In this document: positions 54,705 through 64,000 of the stretch, in pieces | How the letters are laid out: the number at the start of each line of letters is the position of its first letter | How positions within the stretch are numbered: position 1 is the first letter of the stretch | NCBI GenBank assembly: GCA_006503475.1 | Contig: RSEH01000061.1 | Location: 116,069-180,068, forward strand | Direction of reading: 5' to 3' | DNA from: Stentor roeselii | Taxonomy: Eukaryota > Ciliophora > Heterotrichea > Heterotrichida > Stentoridae | DNA length: 64,000 nt | Notes under the pieces: generated by a model | Told to the model about the DNA's origin: nothing | The model's input: the letters and a program-made list of their open reading frames with translations, nothing else | The model's database searches: none | Made by a program: the position numbers and the translations under genes

Positions 54705-56087
54705 ATGAGCAAATCATCTGCGAAACCATCTAGTACTTCTGATTACAATTCAAAAAGCCCTGGAAAATTTTCAGTACCTAATCAATCAATCGGACCGATA
54801 AAAAAAACTCAACCTATAGAGAAAAATCAAGGTTACAGCAAAGACAATACATCGAAGGGAAATTCTAATTCTATCAAAACTTTAAATTTGAGAAGCTTAA
54901 GGGAAGGTACCTCAATTAGTCCTCTTTATAAAAACCAGCCAAGTAATCGTTTAGAAGAATCAAAACAAATTATTGAAAAATTCAATAAAACCCCGAAAGG
55001 ACCATTGATCAATCAAGTGAAACCCGCAACAGTAAACCAAATACTTTCAAGCAAAGAATTTATTTCTGACTTATCAAAAACTAAACCATCAACAAGTGCT
55101 TCAGAAAATAAAAAAACCCAAATTGAATCTGCTCAAAATAAAGCAGAAATAAAAGATAAATATAAAAAAATCCAAGTTGAATCTGCTCAAAATAAAGCAA
55201 AAATAGAAGAGAAATATAATTCAACGATTTTATTTTCGAAAATAAATGATTCAAATCAGTTAAAATTAGAAAAAGAGTTGAAAATTGAATCCTCTTCAGA
55301 TCAGGAAGATATTCTCAAGAATAATAAACCTATCAGAGACTATTCTGAATCAAGAAATATCCAAAATGGAAGACACTTCCAAAGCCATTCAGTTACACCA
55401 CAAGACAGATCATTAAACTTCAACATAAACCAAAAGTTAAAAAAATCAACAGAAATCGTGTCTGAAATTTCAACAGAATCAGCTAAACCACTTATAAAGC
55501 CTTCTGCACCAGACCTTTCAAACATCTTTAACCAAAAATTATTAAATTTGATGGAAAAAGTTGAAAAATTTATGATTGAAACTAATGAAAAAGAATTATT
55601 ATCAGAATATCACAGTTCTTTAAATTTATCGGAAAATGATAGATACTTGAAACTTATTGAGATCTTAGGCAAAGCAGGTAAAGAGAAAATGAATAAAATG
55701 AATAAGAAGAAGATATCAACACCTTATCCACAACATGAAGGTGATTCAGGGAAAAATAGGGAAAAAAGGGAAAAAAGTCAAGAAATTTTTAATTATTCAG
55801 AAGAATCTGTTAGATATGAAGGGGGAATGATGGAGCGAAATCTGGATGATGAGAATAGGATTAAGAAAGAGAATAATTTATTGAGGGAGGAGGTAGATTT
55901 GATGAAAGATGATTATAATTTGATGAAAGAGAAAGTAAGGGGGTTAGAGGAAAGTATTTCTGAATTGGAAGAAGAAAATCAAGGACTACTGAAAGAGGTT
56001 AATGATTTAAAGATTTACTCATTTCATATGGAAAAAGAAAATAGGGAATTTTCTGAACTTTTATTGAGATTAAGGAATAATAATTAA
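54705..56087 (+). CDS. Coiled-coil protein D
   Basis: A 460-residue protein. A Ser/Lys-rich disordered N-terminus (MSKSSAKPSSTSD) is followed by an imperfect 18-residue repeat (IESAQNKAEIKDKYK and VESAQNKAKIEEKYN, about 147-180) and a C-terminal coiled coil (about 380-455). I place the start at 54705, because in D' the upstream ATG is TTG while this one is conserved. The paralogue D' shares the N-terminal 80 residues and the 5' flank. Function unknown; low-complexity composition and a rapidly diverging body suggest a structural or lineage-specific role. Confidence 0.65.
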   Translation: MSKSSAKPSSTSDYNSKSPGKFSVPNQSIGPIKKTQPIEKNQGYSKDNTSKGNSNSIKTLNLRSLREGTSISPLYKNQPSNRLEESKQIIEKFNKTPKGPLINQVKPATVNQILSSKEFISDLSKTKPSTSASENKKTQIESAQNKAEIKDKYKKIQVESAQNKAKIEEKYNSTILFSKINDSNQLKLEKELKIESSSDQEDILKNNKPIRDYSESRNIQNGRHFQSHSVTPQDRSLNFNINQKLKKSTEIVSEISTESAKPLIKPSAPDLSNIFNQKLLNLMEKVEKFMIETNEKELLSEYHSSLNLSENDRYLKLIEILGKAGKEKMNKMNKKKISTPYPQHEGDSGKNREKREKSQEIFNYSEESVRYEGGMMERNLDDENRIKKENNLLREEVDLMKDDYNLMKEKVRGLEESISELEEENQGLLKEVNDLKIYSFHMEKENREFSELLLRLRNNN

Positions 56088-57619
56088 ACTTTATTTGTTT
56101 CGAGATTTTTTTTAATTTGAATATTAAAGACTATTTTTTTATGTTTCGTCGAGTCCTTTTCCCATCCAAATAAACTTTGATCTAAAAGAAATGTTATTCT
56201 TTAAAACTTAGAGTTTAATAGCAGAAGTTGCTAATTTTTATGATAAAGGTTTGGCCAATCATGATTGATCTAAACAAAGCTACACTTTCAAATTTTTATA
56301 ACACACTAATACCTAATTCAATAAAGAAGTCCATGAATCAATAACCTGATCATTTATTTTTTAAAATCGATTCCATGAATTTAACAGAAAATTTTTCTCT
56401 ATGTGATTTATTCAAGAGAATCATACTCTAAACCGATTTTATCAAAACATAAGTAAATGCAGTTTACTAATGGAATAATTCACCTGCTACTAGCAAAGTT
56501 TTTCACAGTCATACTGACCTAACTGTCATAATTCGGTTAAATTATATAAATCGCTTATATAAAAAACCTTTCCTTATTACATGTTTAATCTTGGGAGAAT
56601 TTTCATGTTTAAAAGTGATTTACTTCTGTTGATGATATCAAGGAGATTACATAATTTTTTTTCATTTCTGTCTGTAATTAGTAGCAAGGAGAGGAATATT
56701 CAGATATCTTTACCTAATATTTTTTTATATAAATTAGATTAATTTTTTTTCATATGATTGAAATCAATATAAAAACTCCAAAACATATCAATACCTTATA
56801 TATTTGAAAAGGATTTAAGGAAATAAATTTCATATTAAAGATCATAAAAATCCTTTATCTAATTGAATTCAAATTTAAAAACTACCATAAAAATATCAAT
56901 TTTCATTCAGCTTTAATTTCTATTTATTAAACATATACTTTAAAACAGATATATTCTCATACTAAAAATGATTCACTTAGTTTTTTTTTTAAGTTAATTG
57001 ATCATTCTAATAATCAGTTACCCTTTATAGAAGCTAAGATTAACAGCGCTAAGCAAATACCAATGACGAAATTCTTGTTAAGGCGATGGCGCTGATAAAC
57101 TTAGATTGTTCAGCTTTAGCACTCCACCAGGATATTTGTAAGGTAAACAATGAGATTATCAAAATGAATCTTATCACTCTTATTTCAATATAGTTGTGAA
57201 AATGATATCTATTTGCAAGATAATCAAATAATGTAATAAGAATCCAGAACGATATCCAATTACTATCAATATTAAATTTAAATCAATATTAAGTCATTAG
57301 ATTTTCAAGTTTTAAGAGAATAATATCAAGCATTGAATTGAGGTTAAAACGTCAAGGTAGATATAGGACCATTTAAATAAAGAGTTTCAATATTCGAATA
57401 CATTTAAAGAAACATCTAGCAATTCAAATTATTCATTTAACTGGGCTGTTTTCGGCTCTTATTATAGGTCAATAAATTACTGAAGGATTAAACTTATTTT
57501 TTTAACTAAACTTAGAGGTTAATATTATAATGATAAAAAATTATGGTAGATTTTATTTGAAATATTTCAAAAAATTAAGGAGTATTAATGCTTCTACCAC
57601 CGGAAATAGAAATTAACTT
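56088..57619. other. AT-rich stretch, no protein gene
   Basis: No reading frame is supported. A short relatively GC-rich patch at 57040-57130 contains a perfect 6-bp stem, CAGCGC (57044-57049) with GCGCTG (57089-57094), and might be a small RNA or chance; see the findings. Confidence 0.5.
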
Positions 57620-58515
57620 TCACTATCAAAATTTTTTAATTTAGCATCCAAGAAATCATTTCTAAGTTTAAAAACAGAAAAATAAGTAGAAAAATTCTGC
57701 CAAGAAGTCAAAAAAAAAAGATTTCAAAGTGAAAAGATAGTAATTGAAAAATTCTTGAAAATCCAGACACACACTGAAGAATCGAAAGAAAAATGAATGA
57801 TAAAATGAATGAAAAGGTAAAAGTAATTGAAAATATTAAAGAAAAGCTCTTAAGAGAAATTCTTATATTTTGACTCAATATCTTGAGATACAATTGAAAG
57901 ATAAGGATAACTATGGAAAAGTTTTGATAGAAGAATGAAAAATTAAAAACCATGTCTTAATACTACAAACAAATAAAAATTAAGTCGATTTTGAACCCAA
58001 TGATCTGAAGGAACAAAACTGATGAAGCTGTCCTCAATGTTAGCATGATGAAATTATAAGATTATTACAGGCTTAAATGGGCAAAAGAATGATGAAAATG
58101 AATTTCTGAAGAAATCAAACATTCATAGCTTACTTGTACTTCGACACCTGAATATGTATATTGACAAAGAAAATCACAATGTTTTAAGAATAGTTTAAAT
58201 GAGGCTGAAAATATTTGAAATTATTTAAACACTCGATTTGAACAGATTGAGGTCGGAAATCTTTATCTTAAAAAGGATAAACAAGAGATATACATTTTAT
58301 TCGAAGATAATTAAGTTTCGTATTATAAAATGATCAGTGAAAGGGTAGATTTGAAAGACAATTATGATAATTTGGAAGAAAAATAAGAGATAAAGAAATG
58401 GATTTGGCTGACTTGGATGATTAGAACAACCAACTTCAAACAAGCTTGAAACAACTGAAGGATTGATTTTTTCACCTTGAAATCGAAAAAAAAAATATTA
58501 GAGAGGTTTAAAATA
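57620..58515 (+). pseudogene. Decayed copy of gene C (C')
   Basis: The DNA follows gene C from about its residue 95 to its end with many matching stretches (for example ATGAATGATAAAATGAATGA at 57794 and the ATGATAA..GATAAAGAAATGGATTTGG segment near 58390). In-frame stops (AGAAATTCTTATATTTTGAC near 57860; GGAAAATTTATCT-like slips later) and indels destroy the frame. Its N-terminal third is not recognisable. It lies directly upstream of D', repeating the C-D order. Confidence 0.85.
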
Positions 58516-58657
58516 GTCTCAATAGTATACATATAGGCTAATGATTGCTATGCTATTGTTTGAACTAATCTAACCTCATTCAGTTAACTTCATAAAGCGT
58601 AAAAGAGTCTTTGGAACTTTAATCATATTGATTAGATAGAAATTGAAGCTTTTAAAT

Positions 58658-58666
58658 TGTCTATAA
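58658..58666 (+). promoter_or_regulatory. TGTCTATAA element before D'
   Basis: Same nonamer and same 11-bp distance to the ATG as in gene D. Confidence 0.4.
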
Positions 58667-58677
58667 TATTTTTTTAT

Positions 58678-60416
58678 ATGAAAAAATCATCTGCAATACA
58701 ACTTAGTTCTTCAGATTGCCATTTAAAGTCAAAAAAACCTAGAGAAAGTTCAGTAATTAATCAATCAAATACCGGAAAACTGAAAAAACAAACTACGGCA
58801 ATAAAGACAAATATAGATGTTAGCCAAAACAATATATTCAATGGAAATCCTATACCTTCATGCTCCAGCACATTTTATTCGAAAAGTTCAAGGGAAAATA
58901 CCTCAACTAGTCCTTTTTTTGAAGATCAGCCAATTAATCTTTCAGATGATTTTAAAGGTAAAATCTATGAATTAAATCAGAAAATAAATACAATTAACAA
59001 TAGAGTAAATTCAACAATAGATGAATTAGAACAAAAAGATTTAAAATTTGAAGCAATTTCAGAAACTCTATACAATCAAATCCAAGAAAAAGACATTATA
59101 TTGACTGAACTGAAATCAAAAAATTGTGAAAATGAAAATAAAATAAAACAACTTTCTGAAGAAATCCGAATTATTTCAATGCGAAATCATGATTTGAAAG
59201 CTGAAGTTTATAGATTGAACAAAGAAAGTAAAGAAGAAAAAAAAACAAAACCTGGAGATAGCTTAGAATTAAGTTCGAGTTTAGAACCTTCTGAAAACCC
59301 TTGTAATTTATTATTAATTCCTTCTATGAATGAAGGTCTAGAAGAATTGAAAACAGCAACTCTAAAATTGCTTGAGAAGTTTTTACCTATTACAAAGGAA
59401 AATCTTGCTTCATCCCCTCAAAATGAGCTAATTAATGAATTGACTTCAAGTATATCATTGTTTCAGGTTTACTTAAATTCTTTAGTTTCTGAAAAAGAGT
59501 TGTTGCTTAAAGATATGCAAATGTTAGAAATTAAATGTAGAAAAGTAGAGAAATGTAAATCGGATATAGAAAACGAAAACAATAAGTTGAAAAATACTTT
59601 AGACCAAAAGTTACAAGATTTAGATGAGCAACAACGAATAAAATCAAATATAGAAAATGAAAACAATGAACTGAAAGATACCATAAAAAATCAGTTAAAA
59701 GAAAACAATGAATTGAAAGATACCATAAAAAATCAGTTAAAAGAAAATAATGACTTGAAAGATACCATAAAAAATCATTTAAAAGAACTTGATGAGAAAA
59801 TTCAAACAATTTCGAGAATAGATACAGAAAATAATGACTTAAAATATAAAATAGACAAAATATTAAAAGAACTGGACAATCTTAATCAATTAAAATCATT
59901 TATAGTTCAAGCTAATAAAGATTTAGAAGTAAATATAGAGAATTATAGAAAAGAAATATCAAAAAAGGATGAAACTATTTCAAGTATTGAAAAAAATGCT
60001 CTGAACAAGAGATCAAATTTAGTGAAAAATTTCAGATTCAAGAAAAAGAATTTCAGGAATCTTTAAATATCTTAAATCAAAATATATCAAAACTTGAAGG
60101 AAAAGTAAATGAATTAGAAGAATTAAATGGATCATTTATAGAAAACATTCAGAATTTAAATGAGATTATTACTCAAAATCAAACTGAATATTTCAACAAA
60201 ATTGAAGATCAAAGTGAAAGTTTTAGCCTAGTAATTAGTAGTTTACAACAGAAATTAAAAGCCAGCGAGTCTGAAGTTAAACAGTTGAAGATTATTTTTG
60301 ATCCGTTATGCTATTTCGCTTCCTCAGGTGAGATTGATACGCAAACTTGGAAAAGAATCAAATATAAGCAAATAGTAGTTGAAGGTAAGTATCATTTTGT
60401 TAATAAAAGACGATAG
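58678..60416 (+). pseudogene. Coiled-coil gene D', paralogue of D, with a one-base frameshift
   Basis: The frame from MKKSSAIQLSSSD runs to about 59990, then ends at 60066 as printed. Adding one A to the A7 run at 59990-59996 opens a continuous frame (SEQEIKFSEKFQIQEKEFQE...) to the TAG at 60414-60416, with another 140 residues including a globular-looking CYFASSGEIDTQTWKRI segment. The N-terminal 80 residues and 5' flank match D; the middle is mostly coiled coil with three 14-residue repeats. It is either a gene with a homopolymer error or an early pseudogene. I call it a pseudogene because its neighbour C' is decayed, but this is open. Confidence 0.6.
59659..59784 (+). repeat. Three 42-bp tandem repeats in D'
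   Basis: Three nearly identical 42-bp units encode ENNELKDTIKNQLK (last unit ENNDLKDTIKNHLK). As at 48248-48541, the unit is two coiled-coil heptads long, but the sequence is unrelated. Confidence 0.95.
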
Positions 60417-63400
60417 TAGTTAACTCCTTTAATTTAGTTAGTTTTATGATAAAATTTAACAATTTTGAACTTTATTTGTAAAATATTATAAAGAATCAAT
60501 GATTTAAATTATTCATAATCTCATTACTAACAAATATTTTTTCCCATAAACCTTGAGCATTTTAAAGTAATCAGTGTATAGAGGTAATAGTCATTTTTCG
60601 GAAATAATTCCTTAATCTCTTTTTGTAGATTATCCAGTTTTTAAATACCACTTACAAGAAACAAAAAGAATATAAGCATCAGATAATGACTGAAATGCTT
60701 GCATAGGTTGCCAAAGTCTCTTTATTCAGATTATTATGTTGATTATCACTTTTGATTCTATCAGGATAGATTTGTTCATAAAACTCTGATTTTAAATAAT
60801 ACAGAATAATAAAAAATTTTAAGAAGTTTAATTTTGCTATTCAAATATTAAAGAATAACTGATGCTGAATTCTTTAATGATATAACTGTACCTTTAAGAT
60901 TTTTTACCAAAATTACGAAAAATTGTATTGATACTAATTTTAGAACAAATATAAAATACTTATTTGTATTATGTGTTGATAGAACTGGAAAAAATGCATT
61001 AGTTATATACTTAACCTGTAAGTAACTATTCACAGCACTTTTCTGTAGTGACTTTGAACTTAAGGTCGTGATTTTTGTTCCAAATGAAGCAACTCTGTAT
61101 GAACATTGACTTTTTCAACTTATTTTCTATTTAACACAGAAAAAAGAGGTTGTCCAGTTAATTATAAGCACTCTACTAGACTTAAATTACTTTTAGAAGC
61201 TTATTATAACAAAATATTTTTTTAAGTATTCTTAGGTCAAATCACTCAATTAAACCTCAAAGATTAGAGTATTTGATGAAATAAAACTGGAAGTCATTGT
61301 ATAATAAAGGTAAACCATCAAAATGTTGTTCATTAGAGAAATTATTTCAAAATTCATATCAAATGAAATATACAGAAACAATGAAGAATTATGGATCAAG
61401 TAAATCTATATAAACATATGAATATACAAATTATTGAATGATTCTATTAGCACTTATACTATTCAAGTAGTATAAAAACTAACAAAGAATCTCAGCTATA
61501 TATTATTATTTTCGATATCAGCTCAAATTCTTAAACTACTCTATTATCTTAATAGTCAATTTACTATCAGAAACCAATCATTATGCATGTTCTTGTTACA
61601 CTAAGTCAATAAAATCTCAGCTTGACATCTTTCCATTTCTTCAGCAGATATCACACTTTTTTTATACTGGTCACTACTAAATGCTCAGTCTTGAATTTAA
61701 TTATAATTTATTCTGTCTAATTCTCACTCCATCCTATTAACTTTTTTATTTATTCAATTTTTCCCTATTACTAAAAATTTGTTCACTAAATTTCAAGGAG
61801 ATATACAAGTAAGATTTCACCCATTTCTTGAAAAATGATCGTCACTATAATAACTGAAATATCTGGTCCAAGTTAACACCACACATTCTCTCTATAATGT
61901 TCTTAATTTTTGTCTTATCCCACTTTTCGATTTCTACTTTCTTAGATTACTGCTGTATCAACCACATTGAAATAATTATTACCATTTTTTATCTTTCCAG
62001 ACAATTAAATTCAAATCTTTCTTGATCAAAAATAAAATTTTTTGATTTTTGAGTTTTTTTGTGATTTCGATCTTAGACATTTCAATAATTTTATCAAGTA
62101 TAACAATTCTTTTATTCTTGAGATCTTTTTACTAAATTATCAAGCTATAACAAGTATCTGCAAAAGAATTATAAGCAGAATTCTAAAATCATTTAATTAA
62201 TTTTAAATATATTGTAAACCTTCGAGTTAAATACTTTATTGCGATTATAAAAGATATGCCTTCCGCAATATCCAATTCAAGATTAGCAAAGTAAAAATCC
62301 CTTTAAGTCCTACTTAGCTGGCTTCATTAGCATGTATTGCTTCAAATAATGCCTGTATTTAAATCAATAAGCAACTCATCGATAGATAGATTTCTTGAAG
62401 TTGTGTAAAGAGACTGAGACACTGTTTGAATTTGGCTTAAGAGCTGATCTAATTTTCCTGATTCCCATAGAGCAAACTTCTAATACTTATTTAAATATAT
62501 AAAGCTATTCATATTAATTGCCTTTCTTATCATCCCTGAGTCCCAAGGGCATATTTATTGCTGTGATTACTCAAATCTCGCTTTTTATCATTCCATCATC
62601 AGAATAACTTCAAATAAATCCTCAACTTTTATGTGTCTATGGATACCAGTCTTAAGTCTTATCAATAGTGCAGCTCTATTTGAATAAATCTTTCGAAAGA
62701 TAGGCTGGCGAGGGTTACAATTAGAGAGAGTATTTACTCACTAAGAAATAAGTCAATGTGCATCGATTTGAATTGAAGAACTTTATGGAGAATCGATTTG
62801 TTAAGTTTGTTGTATGAAGATATTTTCTTTTGTAATAAGCCAACCATCAAGTATTAATGGTTTATTCAGTCATTCATACAGGATTTTTATATAAGTTTTA
62901 ATGCTAATCTTATTAGTCCTGAGTTTTTTAATAGTTTAAAGGTTAAAGATATAGAAATATTTGTAAAACGTAAATAGTTAATGAAGATAAAATTAATAAA
63001 GTTTCCTCTAAAATATTGAATTTAAAATTAATATCAAAAGATAGTTTAAGAGATGATCTTAGATACTCAAATAAATTTTGATTAATAATATAAATCGAGA
63101 TAATATGTAAAATATGATGAAATTACAAAAGATTTTTCATAAAGTTTGCAAATGTTTAACTTATATCATATTCTAATTATCATCATCTTTACTATATATT
63201 CAAAAATTGTATTTTGTTTTTTATATGTTATTCTTTTGATAATTATACAGTCTTAAACTAATTTATCTCACAATAAACAGCCGTTGGCTTAAAGACTAGC
63301 TTTAGTTGAGTTCTAACTTCTCGAATGCTATGATAAATATTTTTCTCATATAAATATCTTCAATCATCATCAAAACAGAATAAAAAAGCCTAAACCGAGT

Positions 63401-63729
63401 GATTGAGTAGCATATGTACAGATATTTCTGATATTTTTAAATCGTTAGAATCTTCAAACATCGAATAAGACTAAAAAAAATACATTAATGCTTAGAAAAT
63501 ATGATTTCTGATGATGTAATTATATAATTTTAACTAAATTGATTGATATTCGAAGAAAACCTATTTAATAGCCTGAGATAATCATCCCTTAGATCTTAAC
63601 GTTTTCGCTATAAAATAATCACTTAAACTACTTTTTTAACATATTCCGAAATCATATAATTAATCGATTCAATTTCCAATTTTTCATATATTCAATTTTT
63701 TATGCTTCATTTCCATTTATGTCTATAAA
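60417..63729. other. 3.3 kb without a recognisable gene
   Basis: Very AT-rich with stops in all frames at short intervals. No tRNA, repeat array or remnant of the neighbouring families could be identified by eye. It could be true intergenic DNA or heavily decayed sequence. Confidence 0.55.
63720..63728 (+). promoter_or_regulatory. TGTCTATAA element before the last gene
   Basis: The nonamer ends 1 bp before the ATG at 63730. Confidence 0.4.
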
Positions 63730-64000
63730 ATGTTACATCAGGGAAGGGTAAATTCTCAGAATCGAATTGATCGAAACTATATACGAGAAATCTCTAATGC
63801 ATATCAAAGAGAAAGCCCAGGCTCAAAAAAAAGAATCACAACAGCAAATCCTTCCTCATCAGGACTAGGCCAACACTCAAGAAGTAATCAACTCCATTAT
63901 CAGATCACTCCAAAAGCTCTCAACTTCACTGCTTTTGAATCAAAGAGTAACCTAAGAGACCTTTCTCCAGAAATTAAAGAAGGAATCAAAAGGAGAGATG
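63730..64000 (+). CDS. 5' end of a gene cut by the window edge
   Basis: An open frame from ATG (MLHQGRVNSQNRIDRNYIRE) continues without a stop for 90 codons to the end of the window. The composition switches from the AT-rich spacer to coding-like, A/C-rich sequence. The visible part is polar, Ser/Arg-rich and likely disordered (SPGSKKRITTANPSSSG, SPEIKEGIKRRD). No family can be named from this fragment. Confidence 0.7.
   Translation, partial: MLHQGRVNSQNRIDRNYIREISNAYQRESPGSKKRITTANPSSSGLGQHSRSNQLHYQITPKALNFTAFESKSNLRDLSPEIKEGIKRRD

Noticed and set aside
57708-57953. Hydrophobic minus-strand frame
   Set aside because: It is the antisense of the decayed C' coiled-coil gene; Phe/Ile richness comes from reading Lys/Glu codons backwards.

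Overview
This window looks like macronuclear DNA from a heterotrich ciliate close to Stentor. Six introns can be placed with confidence and every one is exactly 15 nt (GT...AG). Genes are almost intronless, AT-rich and packed with near-zero spacers. TAA, TAG and TGA all work as stops, which argues for the standard code and against Blepharisma or Paramecium-type codes. The species is an inference; the 15-nt introns are read directly from the sequence.

Layout. (1) 1-7999 is a loose, AT-rich, decaying multigene region. A three-gene unit is tandemly repeated: a multipass membrane protein M (-), an MGN-type protein A (+) and its convergent relative B (-). M1, A, B and B' survive, while A' and two M copies are remnants. 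(2) 8000-52784 is a compact core of about 30 genes on both strands, with spacers often of 0-25 bp. It holds a WD40/ankyrin/TRP-like channel, a CFAP97-like protein, a PRPF38B-like splicing factor, OTU and USP deubiquitinases, FAD synthase, a thiolase, an Unkempt-like Zn/RING protein, a TPR protein, a WNK kinase, two FHA proteins, a nucleolin-like RNA-binding protein, a PA200/PSME4-like proteasome activator, a DUF229 sulfatase-fold protein, a cytidylyltransferase relative, a CDPK-like pseudokinase, a Kelch protein, a GTPase, a Mis18/Yippee-like protein, NDUFAF5, a TTL-family ligase, coiled-coil and RING proteins, an intron-containing tRNA-Tyr and a hybrid histidine-kinase/receiver protein. (3) 52785-64000 is again loose and AT-rich. 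A two-gene coiled-coil unit (C, D) is duplicated with decay (C' pseudogene, D' frameshifted), followed by 3.3 kb without a gene and the 5' end of a gene running off the window.

Themes. Several core proteins keep a fold but have lost catalytic residues: a thiolase with Pro in place of its second Cys, a cytidylyltransferase without HxGH, a CDPK without Lys/HRD/DFG, and a histidine kinase without a recognisable N-box. Ubiquitin-proteasome genes (OTU, USP, PSME4-like, two RING proteins) and calcium/kinase signalling genes are well represented. Across the core the plus strand alternates between G/T-rich and A/C-rich stretches with abrupt G/T-to-A/C flips about every 1-2 kb, often inside exons. I could run no database search; family names rest on motifs read by eye.
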